Positions 11,601 through 22,190 of a DNA stretch of 64,000 nucleotides are shown piece by piece (position 1 is the first letter of the stretch; each line of letters begins with the position of its first letter). The notes under the pieces are model-generated. The model was not told the origin of the DNA. It did not search any database and worked only from the letters and a program-made list of their open reading frames with translations. The position numbers were made by a program, and so were the translations under genes. Location: contig JAFCMP010000058.1 in the NCBI GenBank assembly GCA_017506865.1, positions 124,001 through 188,000 on the forward strand, in the 5' to 3' direction. Source of the DNA: Tribonema minus. Taxonomy: Eukaryota; Sar; Xanthophyceae; Tribonematales; Tribonemataceae.

Positions 11601-14600
11601 CTCTCCGCTGCTGCTGATGCCATGCGCCTTGGCACACGATTCACACCCCTCCGTCACTAACATGGCATTTCTGTCTTCTCAAACCCCCGCTTGCCCCTGA
11701 CGAATTAATCCTTCTATTGACGATTTTAAGTTTGTACGCGACGGTGGGCTAATATTTTCATCACGAACAGGTCCAGATGGTATATTGTTTAAACATTGGT
11801 GAATAATGCTTAAAGATTGACGTATTTCTTCTAGTCTTAAAAGATATCTATCATAACAATCTCCTTTTGTACCTACTTTGAATTTCGAATTTTATTGCGA
11901 CACAGGGTGGGCCAGCTGGGGTACGGCAACAGCGAGGTGGCCCCCAAAAACGTGGAGGGAGCGTTCTTTCAGCCGTTGCCGCAGGTATGCAATGGCCTGG
12001 TAACTGTGGACAGTAGTACCTCTGTGCGCATTTCACATGCCACTCTGTAGAACAAAGAACATGGTGCCTGCATGTCGCTCTCGCGTTTTGCGTCACAAAT
12101 AACTTTCCAGGTCCCAATTTGCAGCGAGGCGGCCGCCAAGAACGCGGAGGGAGCGTTCTTCCTGCCGCTGCCTCAGGCATGTATGTACATTTTGCCGCTC
12201 AGTAACTGTGGACATCACGTGCGTGCGCATCCTCACGCCGCCGCTTTGCAGGCCACTCGCACAGCCATCGCCGCAGGTGTGCATTTGCCCAGTAGCTGCG
12301 CAGAGTACGTGCACACGCAAATCCATGCCGTTCTGCGAAAAAGCGAAAACAGTGCCTGTGAGCCGCTCTTGCGCTTTGCAATTACAGGCGAGGTCAAGTT
12401 CGCGTCTGCATCATGCGTGAATGGAGACCAGAACCATGCGAACACCAAAACGCTTGGTTGCATGAGCTAGTGTTGCGCTGCCCGACAACATGTTTTGGCA
12501 CGTGCCTTGTTTCTCAGAGAGCGCTGAAGGTCTGGGGTGCACCTGCTTCGGGTTAAGCAGAGCACGTAACAAAGCACGTTGAAGCGCCTGAAATGCTACA
12601 AACTAGAACTACTTGTAGAAGAATGTGAAACTCTTGGCAGCGCATGGGCGACATGGACCGCATTTCCTTGCTTTCCAGTGATTATGCACAGCCACAACAC
12701 ACTGCCATGTGTCGCGCTCAGAGTTGAACATGTGGCGACCAGTCGAGTGGGCACGGGCATTGTGGCGGTTGTGCGTGTTCCAGTATGGATGTATCGTAGC
12801 AACGACACGGCATTTTCTGGTGCTCTTGTGTTCGTTTCCAGTATGTATGTATAGTAACAACGGTATGTGTGCATGGTAACAACGCATGTCCTTGCGCCCT
12901 GCTGTGAACAGGAGGTCACAACCCTGAGGGACAAGGGCGTTGTGGCCGTGGTCGCCGGCTGGGGCCACAGCGCCGCGCTCACCGCGTCCGGCCAGCTGTA
13001 CATATGCGGCCGCAACTACAAGGTGACGCTTCTGCCGCGTGTGTCTTTCATGTGTATCGAGATGATGCCATGGCCTTTGCGGTTGCAGCTGCAAGGGCGT
13101 GCTTCCGTTTGCAGCTTGCGTGGCATCTAAGCATAGTTTGAAGATATGCTCGGGGGGTGATGTGATGATGCTCAGGAATGGACTGTTTCAGGACAGAGAG
13201 TTCAGGGTTGGATTACCGAGCCGCAAGCGCAGCCTTGGCTGCAAGTGCAGTCTACTTCGCGCATATAATTTCTACTATATTAGGTTATTTTTTTCTCTAC
13301 CATCCGCCTCGCGACGGCAGCGAAACATTTAAAGCATCCCTGCATGTTTCTCTGGATAGGCTCAAATAGCTACAGCTTGTACTTCAAATGGAGGGTGGGT
13401 GCCTTTAAGTGTGATTGCTAAAGAACCACCCACAAAACCGACGCCTGTATACTCGGTAACCCAGTTTTTCTGTTCTATTGCAGCTTCGAAGAGAAAAGCA
13501 GCGCTTCAGCTTCAATCAACAGATGAGTTGAAAATGAAGATTTGTTGCGGCTGCGTCCCCCCCCCCATCAGGGCCAACTGGGCCTGGGGGACCCCGTGTT
13601 GTTCCAGCAGAACGAGCGGGGGCACCACTACCAGGCGCACTTCCAGCAGCTCGAGGACCTGTCGTACGAGCGCGTTACGCAGGTGCGTGCGCATGCAGCA
13701 GTGCTCTGGTGGGGGTCGTCCTGGTCACACATGTGCTTTTTACTTATTATCACTTAGGGCGCGGAAGACACCCAAACGTGTACTTGATATTTATTATTGC
13801 TTGGGGCAGACATGCACAGCTTAAAAGCGTGATCTTCCAAGGGGTGAACTGCGCTGCCACGTTGCGGCATTCTTCGAGCTGCAGCTTACTGCGGGCACTG
13901 TGCGTTGCCTATGTCCTGCGCCTGAGGCAAGAGCATCTCGCAGCAATCAAGCGTGCGCAATCCGTGCTTTCGAAATGTGGCTACTTGGTGACCTTGCTCT
14001 GCATCCAGTGTGTGCACAGTATCGTCCTTGAACTCGCACATGCGCACTTCCAACTGTAGCAACACTGTCCTCCAGCAGCCATTTCGGAGTGCGCTCAGAT
14101 TAGCCGCAAGTACCGTCACAGCGCTTATGAATATCAAGTGCCTCGCCTGTGCAAGCTAGGGGCGCAGTCACCAGGTCCTCATTCACCTGTTCCCATTGAC
14201 AGTATATTTGGAAAAAAAGGTGCTTGTTTTTTTGTTTTTGATTGAATGCTCTGTATCATGAATGTGTTGCCCACTCTGTGTCTTGTCATGCTTGGCCTGA
14301 TGTTAGATGCAATGATGATGCATGCATCAGATGAGTTGCAAACACACTGGATCGCGCAGTGGATTGATCCAAGGGCAAAAATAGACTGTTATCGTTCCAA
14401 AGTGCTGGCATCACAGCGCAGATTTATGCATTCAGCACATACTCGGCAGCGCCGGCATCACAATCATTTACACATGCGTGTCCAAATCGTGGGTAGTACT
14501 CTGCAGCATGTGGAATCGTCAATTCGTTACTTAGGCAGTATTATGCTATGCCGCGCACACGTCGCAGATATCGTGCGGAGGCGAGCACAGCGCCGTCATC

Positions 14601-15713
14601 ACGCAGGGCGGATCCACGATCTACTCATTTGGCGCTGGTGAGTCACTGAGTCACCTGCCCCACACTTAAACTTGCTGTATACATGCTGCCGTGCAGCACT
14701 GCGTGTAAGGTCAATGGTTGATGTGTGGTGCACGCACAAAGGTCTTGAGGATCTGCATCTGATACTCACGTCACGACACCACTGGCTGACGTGTAGCCTT
14801 CACAGAGTTGAAAGGCTACTTCAAAAGATATACTGAAGTGTAGCCTTTGCAGAGTTGAAGTGCTACGTCAATGGAAGTATTACGAGTGCACGACTCTGAA
14901 GCCATTGCTGCACACAATGAACAAAAACAAAGCTGAAGCAGTAATGAGCGCACGCGACGAGGATCCTGCTGATGGAGTCGGCAAAGCTCATTGCTCACTT
15001 GCAGTCGTTGCGCCTTTCTGCTCTGTTCTCAATTGCCAGGACACAAGGGCCAGCTGGGCCACGGCAACTGCATGAACGAGTACCGACCGCGACGGGTGGA
15101 AGCGCTGATGAGTACGCACCGCACTCTGCTGCACGTGGCTTGCGGTAACAATTGCACGGTGAGCATGATACTTGAGCATTTCAAACTCTGAGATGCTCCA
15201 CGACTCACATCTGGAGGCACCTGCTCTGTAAGGTTGTTGTGAGAGACACATTTGAATGCATGCACGGTGATGGGATGCGTGAACGCAGTCACCGCTGTGC
15301 ATGTGATGTTATCAGTACATGGAATCAGAATACTTCGTGTGCTTGCAAGTCTCCAGGATCAGCAGCTCCTCAATCCAGAGGTCTCATGCGCAGCAGCCGT
15401 GCTCGCCCCGACTCCATCCCTCACCGACTCAGCACAATGACGCATCAGACACGTGCACCCTCATGGCACACACATCGCTCCCCAACCCTGCCACTACACA
15501 CTATCCTGGCATTCTCACGCGCCCCTCGCGCTTGCTTGCGCGCGTCTGCGACAGCTCGTATTGGCCGGCAATTGCGTGCCGCCGACGCTTTCGGAGCTGT
15601 GCATGGCCAGAGTGCGCACGGATAGCGGCCTCTCGCGCCAGCTGACGGACATGGACCTCATGCTCAACGTCACCCCCGCCCATAGAGCCGAGTCATCGCC
15701 GATGAGTCTCTGA
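1332..15713 (+). CDS. RCC1 beta-propeller repeat protein, 15 exons, 5' partial
   Basis: Exons: 1332-1427, 2237-2360, 2854-2960, 3511-3575, 6474-6570, 7990-8050, 8689-8803, 9437-9569, 10325-10395, 11906-11984, 12912-13022, 13572-13682, 14568-14637, 15040-15158, 15555-15713. All junctions have AG acceptors and GT donors and the codon phases agree throughout, giving about 505 residues to a TGA at 15711. RCC1 signatures recur: [124 protein letters not shown]. That is about seven blades, the usual number for a closed propeller. Known RCC1 family members act as Ran exchange factors or as protein and chromatin interaction platforms; the sequence does not say which. The N-terminal exons (1332-2360) are not recognised. 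Alternative starts fit the phase equally for exon 2 (2264) and exon 4 (3403). Introns carry many partial exon copies. Confidence 0.85.
2522..2601 (+). repeat. (GCT)n microsatellite, about 26 units
   Basis: An uninterrupted GCT/CTG run of about 80 bases lies in the intron between RCC1 exons 2237-2360 and 2854-2960. Read in frame it would encode polyalanine, but the splice-consistent gene model removes it. Uninterrupted triplet runs of this length are usually length-polymorphic. Confidence 0.9.
3614..3730. repeat. Telomere-like CCCTAG/CCCTAA tract in an intron
   Basis: Consecutive AGCCCTAGCCCTAG units, then GACCCTAG, CTAACCCTAA and GCCCTAGCCTTAGCCC follow the donor at 3576. They are degenerate and short, so this is an interstitial telomere-like tract, not a chromosome end. 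Similar tracts lie in other introns: 7821-7846, 41964-42030, 42745-43075, 60280-60312, 61974-61993 and 62808-62826. Confidence 0.6.
3888..4240. repeat. Dispersed repeats R1 (GAGTAC-rich) and R2
   Basis: R1 (about 3888-4038) contains GAAAATGTACACGAG, TTTGACGAGTACTTGAGTAG and GCAAAGAGAGTCAAG; a related copy lies at about 63285-63515. R2 (about 4039-4240) contains CAAAAGATCGTAGAGCTCTA, CGTGGTCGCC and GTGTGCAAGCTTTTT; copies lie at 6761-6960 and, shorter, at 20391-20475. No coding capacity or terminal inverted repeats were recognised, so these look like non-autonomous mobile repeats. They sit in the long intron 3576-6473. Confidence 0.65.
4394..4411. other. Short GC palindrome
   Basis: CGGGGGTATACCCCCG is a perfect 16-base palindrome inside the intron 3576-6473. 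No function can be assigned. Confidence 0.5.
4678..5245 (+). repeat. Degenerate minisatellite with GACGAAGCC core
   Basis: The core GACGAAGCC(T) recurs about ten times at roughly 40-70 base spacing, followed by variants of TTGCCATGCGCTGTTG or ATCTGCCA. Units have diverged and some cores are altered (CAACGAAGCC, GAAGAAGCC). It lies in the 2.9 kb intron 3576-6473 and has no reading frame running through it. Confidence 0.7.
5690..6473 (+). repeat. Array of acceptor-side copies of RCC1 exon 6474-6570
   Basis: The sequence TATGCGCTGGTACYGCAGG, followed by GGGCGGCTTTGGGAGG, occurs with its AG ending at about 5784, 5955, 6114, 6316 and 6473 (spacings 171, 159, 202, 157). Only the last runs into the full exon ([11 protein letters not shown]). 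The earlier four keep 15-20 bases of exon start and then change to intron sequence such as CAACAAAGAAAG. The copies also share upstream intron motifs (CACATGCTTCTGCTGC, GAAACAATTGTCTCCACC). Four decoy acceptors therefore precede the real one. Confidence 0.8.
6571..7140 (+). repeat. Two donor-side copies of exon 6474-6570, with an R2 copy
   Basis: Copies of the exon 3' part (GCGGTGCAGGCGCCGCGCCG through AAGCAGGT) lie at about 6678-6736 and 7050-7112, each followed by a GT like the real donor. The second is more diverged (GCACCGCGACGTGTGAAGG). Both are preceded by CAGTAGGTAAAYAAGTA. An R2 dispersed repeat (6761-6960) lies between them. This exon is thus flanked by copies of its start upstream and of its end downstream. 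Confidence 0.75.
8390..8570 (+). repeat. Degenerate full copy of RCC1 exon 8689-8803
   Basis: About 185 bases (GCGTCGAAATACAAGTTTG to GGACCGACTGCC) are repeated, better conserved, at 8585-8760. The copy includes an acceptor (AG at 8500) and the [17 protein letters not shown] exon start (GGGCGAGAACGGGCGCCTA). It loses similarity after the codons for AQD and ends in a stop, so it is a relic exon upstream of the functional one. Confidence 0.75.
9325..10022 (+). repeat. Partial copies of RCC1 exon 9437-9569 on both sides
   Basis: Upstream, about 9331-9390 repeats the acceptor and exon start (TTGACAGGTGTGTG, then CCGCCGGTTCATTGTATTGA, which introduces a stop). Downstream, 9716-9790 repeats the exon 3' end nearly exactly (ACGTGCTGTCGCCGCAGCTG to AGCATATCGGT), and 9954-10022 is a third, shorter and more diverged copy (GGCATGCCCATCAAGAGGAC). 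The intron start CCAAAAGAGCGCCGTC is also repeated. The downstream copies have a donor but no clear acceptor. Confidence 0.8.
12105..12182 (+). repeat. Relic copy of RCC1 exon 11906-11984
   Basis: GCGGCCGCCAAGAACGCGGA, GGGAGCGTTCTTCCTGCCGC and a following CAGGCATG resemble the exon 3' end at 11938-11990, about 195 bases downstream. The flanking TAACTGTGGACA is also shared. The GT donor is GC here. The real exon is the one giving the GQLGYG RCC1 motif. Confidence 0.65.
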
Positions 15714-17478
15714 GTCACGCCAGTGATGCCGCGCGTGCAGCTTGTGGCAGCGCTCAGACCCATGTTGCTCGCTGCCGCTGCTGGCCGCATTGAGCTCCGT
15801 CCGGTACTGACTTTTGAGGCACTCGGGTTGAGCGCTGTTTGTCTTCAATGGCAGTGCTCAGGGCTGCCGAACTTTGAGAGAGATTGTGTCACATCAACAA
15901 TGGCGGACAGGAGCCAGCGCTACCGCAGCAGCAGCATCATGAGTCCAGCGAGTACGCTGCCGTGTGAGCAGCCGGCACTCTCCACGCAAGCCCCTCTGAG
16001 CTGGGCAGTCTAGCATCAGTAAACCGTACACAAAGTACCGGCTCTGCGAGGTGTGCCCGCGCTCGCAAGTGCGTTCCAATTGTAAAGCTCGTCGCTCCAC
16101 GAGAGAGCTAGGTGTAGAGGCCGCACAGCAGATGCTGATTTGATGGAAAGGCGGTAGTTGGTGCACCTGCTGCTGCCAACGTGCTACATGCCACATAGGT
16201 CTACAGACGAATACACACAGGGAAGCGCATCATCTCATGTAGACACAAAGCGGCACATACGGCACTTAGCGCGAGGTTGTGAATACACGGTAATGCGTTG
16301 TCCATGTGACAAAATACACCGGTGCGCTATGAATGTTAGCCTGACTCTTGTAACAGTTTTGCAAACCACACGCAGGACGGTGGTGATGTGGAGTCGCGGC
16401 TGCTGTTCAACATGCATGCACTGCTTTCTTCTGCTTGCACACACGCAGCCACTTGTGCTGTTCCAGTGCCGAGTCTGGCAATGACAAGGGTCAGCTTTGC
16501 ACACATTGGCAACATGCATGCAATCGTGGCATACTTGCGCACTGGTGGCATTGGACATGCATGCGCAACAGATCAAAAGGTCTGAGACCTGGAATCGACA
16601 CATTGCAACATGCAAGACACATCATGAGACACAGTGCTGTGGTCGAGTTGAGGGAGGTTCTGATTTCTTCACAAGCATTTCATGCCTGTTCGTGCAAGTG
16701 CTGAACACAATAGATGTCCCAAGCGTACCTGCGACCATTGAGGTGCCTGCTGGTGAGCAAGGCACTATTGTGGGGAATCTTACAGCTCCAGAACTCTTCT
16801 GGACTGCATGAGACTGGTACTGGTGCCCCATTTCCCTCTACGCAAACCCCACCTTGTCACCAGGGAGTCAGCAGCAGGTTTGTACCACCTGCGCACCGTG
16901 GCTGCTGCTGCAGCCTTGTCAACCATTCGCCGTGCTCAGGTAACTGAGGCCAGAATCAAAGAGTGCAAAGCCTCCCCAGCCCCCCCGTCCCTTGCAAGTG
17001 TCGCATTTCCCGCGCTCGCCACGCCAGTTGCGGAAGCTTATGCAACGTTGTGCATGGCCTCAGAACCAGGAAATCTGTTGCTGTGATGGTGTGTCTGCAG
17101 GGCGGGGCTTAGAGTGGGGCTAACCTTCAAACTGCCTGCCAGCAAGTCTACAGCCCTGCAGATCATCTCGTGTCTCCTGCGATTTGCACAGACCTGTTGC
17201 GGGTGTCTTCCCCGTGACCAATTGCGATCGTTCGCACTGACGGGGCCCAAAGCTGCAACAGCGACGCACGTGGCATAGCACCACTGCGGCGGGTATAACA
17301 GCGTGCGTGTGCCTCCCATGTGTGCTCCGTGATGAGCATCCCCTGGGCCCCCACTGGCACATGCGATAATTTTCTCGCCAGCGCGTCCGACTTGCATGCA
17401 CGCGCCAACGGTACCAACACGCATGAGTTGTTGCCCTGAGAGTGTGTAGGCCCCGCGCAGCATGCTGCGCCGGCGACA

Positions 17479-18569
17479 TCACGTATCCCCCGTCTTTGCA
17501 CGCTTCGCACGCCCCCCCGACTTCCCCTTGCCTCTCCCCCCGCCGCCGCGGCCCCCCCTCCCCCGGCCTTCGCCCCCCGCCCCTCGCAATGACGTCGTCA
17601 CGGGCTCGTCGCCGCTGGCATCACCCGCCGCTGCGGTTGCGGCAGCGCTCAGACCGATGCGCGCCGCGGCGACGTCGGCGTCGCTGTCGTCGTCGCTCTG
17701 CGCGTCCATCAGGCGCCCGAGCTCCTGCTCGAGCAGGAACGTGCGCACCACGGGAGGGGCGCCGAGCAGCTGCAGCGGCACACCGCTCAGCAGCTCAAGG
17801 AAGTCGGGCTGCTCCACGTTGGGTGCGACCTGCAAGAGAGCAGCAGGCGCAACGTGGTGATTGGTGCGCACGTGACCAGCTGCAGGAGGTATATGACTGC
17901 AGTATGATGTGCCCTGTGTGGCCTGATTGGCAGTACTGCGAGAGGATAGGAGGATAGGATCGGATGAATGATGCCAAGAATATGCCAGCAAATGTGTACG
18001 TGTATGCATGCGTGCGCGACAATGTTGTCGCAATACTCGGTCATGCTTTTGTGGCTGTGCTATGCATGGTCATGCGCCTTGCTCACCTTATTCCTCAGGG
18101 CTTCAATGGCGACATTGTCAACCTGGCACCTGGTCTCCTTCAGAGAGCACGTCGTGTTCGCACCAGGTGCACCATCGGATTCCTGCACGTCACCGCCAGC
18201 CCCAGTGGTGCCGCTGCCGTCACTGACCTCTCGAGTGCACTCCAAATTGATCATATTACTTCCACTGAGCGAGGCGGTGAACCTGGTGGTAGTACTGGCA
18301 GTGGCTTTGGTGATGTTGCAGGTAAATGTTACAACCTCAGGCGCAGCAGATGCATTCAGGTGATGTGCCAGCTTGAGTTCGCCTCCGTTCCCGCTATTGC
18401 TGAGCCACGACAGTGTGCTTTCGACCTCACTGAGGTTGCGAAGGGCGATTCTATCGAGGGCTTTGCCTTTGCTTTCGGTCCATTCTGCGAGGGCAGCTCT
18501 GAAGACGCTTGTCGCATCAGCAGAATTCACAGCATCGACGGCGTGTGCTGGCGCCGCGGCGTCCGCCAT
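17479..18569 (-). CDS. Unrecognised two-exon protein, about 277 residues
   Basis: On the minus strand, exon 1 (18569-18087, from an ATG) ends at AATAAG|GTGAGC and exon 2 (17829-17479) begins after CTCTTGCAG and ends at a TGA. Both are in phase 0. I do not recognise the family. Exon 1 contains a helix-like stretch (ALRNLSEVESTLSWL) and a Thr/Ser-rich stretch (ITKATASTTTRFTASLSG). Exon 2 has a hydrophobic segment (PDFLELLSGVPLQLLG, then VVRTFLLEQELGRLMD), an acidic run (QSDDDSDADV) and a Gly/Arg/Lys-rich tail (RGRGGRGGGGRGKGKSGG, then RAKRAKTGDT) that resembles a nuclear or nucleic-acid-binding tail. The start is uncertain: an in-frame ATG lies at 18662 and an acceptor-like CAG just before 18569. 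It diverges from the ankyrin gene. Confidence 0.55.
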
Positions 18570-18791
18570 CCCTGCGTGTGTGAGATGTCCACGCCGCGGC
18601 TCGACTCGAGCTCGAGCGCTCTCTCCCTGTTTAAAATGCACTTCAAATTTGAAGTTCTGCACTCGAGGTCACATGCGACACCACCATGCTTTTAACAGGA
18701 CGGCGATGGAAGCTGAGCATGCGATTTTCAGTCCATCGCTTACTCGGTACAACCTGGCCTTCCTCCGCCCATCTCTCATGATCAGAAGCAC
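18570..18791. promoter_or_regulatory. Probable bidirectional promoter interval
   Basis: About 220 bases separate the start of the minus-strand gene (18569) from the ATG of the ankyrin-like gene (18792). No TATA box or known element stands out; GAGCTCGAGCGCTC near 18610 is partly palindromic. The call rests only on the divergent starts. Confidence 0.35.
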
Positions 18792-19535
18792 ATGCAGCAC
18801 TTTCTACAGTGCGATTTCACAGTGGCTTCAGATACTGTTTCCAGCGCCAGCCTCATCGCGTGGGCTGTACAAAATGAGCTGCCCACAGAGCTGGCGCTAA
18901 CTTCATGCATCCGCAACGGCAACGTCGACGGCCTGCGTCGGCTTACCTCTCTCTTTGACCTGCCACTGGTTGCCGAGCACTGTGAGCGCGCTGCCTACTA
19001 TGGGCGCTTGGAGGTGCTGCAATGGTTTCGTGCCAACGGGTGCCCCTGGACCGCGACGACGTGCTCATGTGCTGCAGAAAGAGGGCACTTGGAGGTGCTG
19101 CAGTGGGCTCGCACGAACGGTTGCCGGTGGAACATCCTGACAAGCAACAAGGCTGCAGGCGGAGGGCACTTGGAGGTGCTGCAGTGGGCTCGTGCCAACG
19201 GATGCCCTTGGCACCAAGCAACATGCGCATCCGCTGCACTCAACGGGCACTTGGAGGTGCTGCAGTGGGCTCATGCCCATGGGTGCCCCTGGAACGCATC
19301 GACGTGCTCATCCGCTGCACGCATTGGGGACTTGGAGGTGCTGCAGTGGGCTCGTGCCAACAGGTGTCCTTGGGACGAGGAGACATGCTCGTCTGCTGCA
19401 CGAGGCGGGCACTTGCAGGTGCTGCAGTGGGCTCGTGCCAACGGGTGCCCCTGGGATCGGCGGACGCGCACACTTGCTGCACGAGCAGGGCACTACACGG
19501 TGGCGCATTGGGCTCATGACAACGGGTGCCCGTGA
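18792..19535 (+). CDS. Ankyrin-like repeat protein with 27-residue repeats, intronless
   Basis: A single open frame of 247 residues from ATG to TGA. Residues about 1-60 are a degenerate N-terminal region (VSSASLIAWAVQNELP). Seven repeats follow of the form TCSSAARGGHLEVLQWARAN, then GCPW plus two residues, at a strict 27-residue (81 bp) period. The GHLEVLQW core is the ankyrin variant that is expanded in algae, oomycetes and large algal viruses. Such proteins are presumed protein-binding scaffolds; the partner is unknown. Absence of introns in an intron-rich region, together with nearly identical repeats, suggests recent expansion or acquisition by retroposition or transfer. An in-frame stop ends it after GCP, so it may be C-terminally truncated. 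A frame at 18709 could hold a shifted N-terminal extension. Confidence 0.85.
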   Translation: MQHFLQCDFTVASDTVSSASLIAWAVQNELPTELALTSCIRNGNVDGLRRLTSLFDLPLVAEHCERAAYYGRLEVLQWFRANGCPWTATTCSCAAERGHLEVLQWARTNGCRWNILTSNKAAGGGHLEVLQWARANGCPWHQATCASAALNGHLEVLQWAHAHGCPWNASTCSSAARIGDLEVLQWARANRCPWDEETCSSAARGGHLQVLQWARANGCPWDRRTRTLAARAGHYTVAHWAHDNGCP

Positions 19536-20390
19536 GGTGCTAAGGGAGTTGGGAACATGTGTGTTAGCTGCATGTATTGTCCAGACAGATATGCTTGGCT
19601 GGGGTCTGCAAACGGTGCCTGCGGGAAATGGGCTTCATGCAAGGGGCACGCTGAGGTGCACTCGGTGCATGCCAATGTGTTCGCCGCGCCATATGATGGC
19701 TGGGACGTACGCGTTACGTGTATACACTCAGGTGAGTATTTCCATCACGATGGCTCGAGTCAGCCATGCCATGCCATTGCTTGTTCGGTGACTGCTTTCA
19801 GTAAGGTGGCAGACCGCCTGCATGCATGTGAGAGCGTGCAACCTGACCAAGCTGGTGTCTGGCTTTGCACATACTAGTAGTGCAGCATTGTTAGGGCAGC
19901 CACTATCCCCTGCGTGCTCTGTTCTGCTCTTTGCTTGCCCTCCCCCCTCCTGGACCTTGTGCAGCAAGTACATGGCTATTTTGATTGCTTGCCATTGCCC
20001 CCAAATTGCCAATCAAGAGCTCCCTGAGTTTGTCAACAGTGCAAGAGCGATGCATGCTCACAAGGTCTGAAGTGTGTCAACACTCCGCGCTGCCCCTCCG
20101 GCTACTTGGCACGTGCAAGTACAAGAGCCAAATGCAGCTGTTTGCCTTCCGCATTAGTGCACCAGCTGCATCGCACAACAAAGTTTTTTGTCAAATGGCA
20201 CAGGTGCCAGGCCAGTCTCCTCACACCAGCTTCTGCAATTCTTTGTCTTGCTCTTCTGCTCCCACAGGCGAAATGAAAGAGGGTGCATTTTGCTCGCAAC
20301 TGTGCAATCATGCTCACACAGTGCCAGCAGCCGAAGCTGAGGCAGCAGCTTGCAGTGCCAGGATGGCCATCTCGGAAAAGCAGGTAAGGC

Positions 20391-20475
20391 ACATGGAAAC
20401 GGATCAAAAGATTGCAGAGCTCTAGGTGACAAGGTGTGGTTAGCCGTCAACCTGAATGGCATCCACCCATAACAC
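20391..20475. repeat. Fragment of dispersed repeat R2
   Basis: CATGGAAACGGATCAAAAGA, GCAGAGCTCTAGGTGACAAG and GGTTAGCCGTCAA match the R2 copies at 4039 and 6761. Similarity fades after the CATCCACCCATAAC segment. Confidence 0.6.
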
Positions 20476-22153
20476 AAACACATGATATGAATTGCTTCCA
20501 ATTGCACTACTTGCAATCCATTCATCAAGCCGCCTGAGTGGCGAATGCCCTGCAAGCAGGTCCGCACACGCTTGTGCGCTGCGCGTTGACATGCATCGCA
20601 TGACGAAATGGGCAATATGTTGCGTCGACAATGCTGCACTGCGAACATCGCACAGGTAGTACTATGATGGACTCACAAGTCTGTGCATTGCATTCTTTCA
20701 TGCATCATGAGTCATGCGTTGTGCAAATCGGTAAGCGTCTCACCATCTCCTACATGACATCACCATGACCACATCAAGCTCAGATTGTCGACTGCCGAGC
20801 ATACACAACCCACTGCAGGGCACGCACGGCATCTGCTTACACCCTTGTATCAGCAACTGTCATGACAACTTGCGCGGATCAACTATCATATCCTGGGCAG
20901 AAACTTTGCCCCTACGACCAGTTGGTCACTTCTTGAAGTTTAAGACGACCTTGCATATGCCTTAGGCAGCTGAGTCGGGAATATTTTACATATGCGCGCG
21001 CAGAGAGGGGCGTCATTTGTGACAAAAAGCACTACAAATCTGGCAAACGTTTACAGCTGACAATCAGGGCAGAATGCTATACTGCGTACTGGTGTAAGAC
21101 GAGAGGTCACCTGCTTTCATCATTAAATGTGCCACTATGCAGCAACCACAAGCACACACATTGACACGTGTACAGTAGCTTGTGAAGCTGCCATCAAGGA
21201 AGTTCAGCTTCGCCGAACCACATGCAACCCAGTGCGGATCGAGCGCAAAGGCTGCTGCACTTGATGGTTGCACGCACTTCATGGCAACATTTGCAGGCAA
21301 AACCCGAGGTACGACTAGATAGGGACATACAGCAGACTATCATTGTACTGTTGAGCTCAAGACCGGCAGCATCAAACCCCTTGGCCTTACAACTTTGTAT
21401 GCTGACTGAGCTCAAGATTCCGCGTCATCTGCTACTGTGGCCATGCAGATATGTGTGTGTTCAGGATGCACGCCTCACGCAAACCCTAACCCTTCTGCGC
21501 CTTCCTGCTGCACACGTGGCCTTTGTCTACAGAGTGAGCGCAACGCCGCAAGTCCACATGTACCGTAGTATGCAACAGAGCTGGAGCCAGGCGCTGGACA
21601 CTCAGTTCAAGTTCATGTGCAGGTTGGTGCGTGCAACAGCACTTGCCAGGTTCCACTGGCGTGTATGAACAGCTCGAATCCTGTCCACTCCTGGCCGTTT
21701 ATGTGATTGTGCGCTCACTTCCGCAGCCCCACTTGGCCATTCAAGCCAGCAGAGTGAAAACGCAGTTATGAGGCAACATCGAAGCTCTGGCGACTTGGTG
21801 GGGAGCACTGCGCACTTTTAACAACCTCTGCCCATATATTGTGTTGGGTTCACAGTTCTGTGGCACAAGTGGATATGCACTTCGACATTGCTTCACACTC
21901 CTTGAGGTCTGCGGTCAAGAGCAGTGACGCAGTTTTATCAGCAGACTGCGGCACGTTGACTTGTGTTGAGCGTGTGAGCGCACAACAGCCTGTAGCATCA
22001 GTACGCAATAATTGCGGAAAACACTTAAGAGTGTCTGAGAGCAGTTTGACATACTGCACTAGGCAGAGCTTGCAGACTCGCAGCTAGTGATGCCGCAAAC
22101 TGGAGGAATGTGTTAGCATTTCAATACTTATGGTGCTGCATGGCACATGTTTT

Positions 22154-22190
22154 CACACACACACCCCTCCCATCTCACACACACACACTC
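22154..22190. repeat. CA-rich microsatellite
   Basis: Two CA runs (11 and 15 bases) are separated by CCCTCCCATCT. It is ordinary simple sequence in an intergenic stretch. Confidence 0.7.

Noticed and set aside
18373..18900. Plus-strand frame upstream of the ankyrin gene as its N-terminus
   Set aside because: It is in a different frame from the repeats and overlaps the better-supported minus-strand gene.
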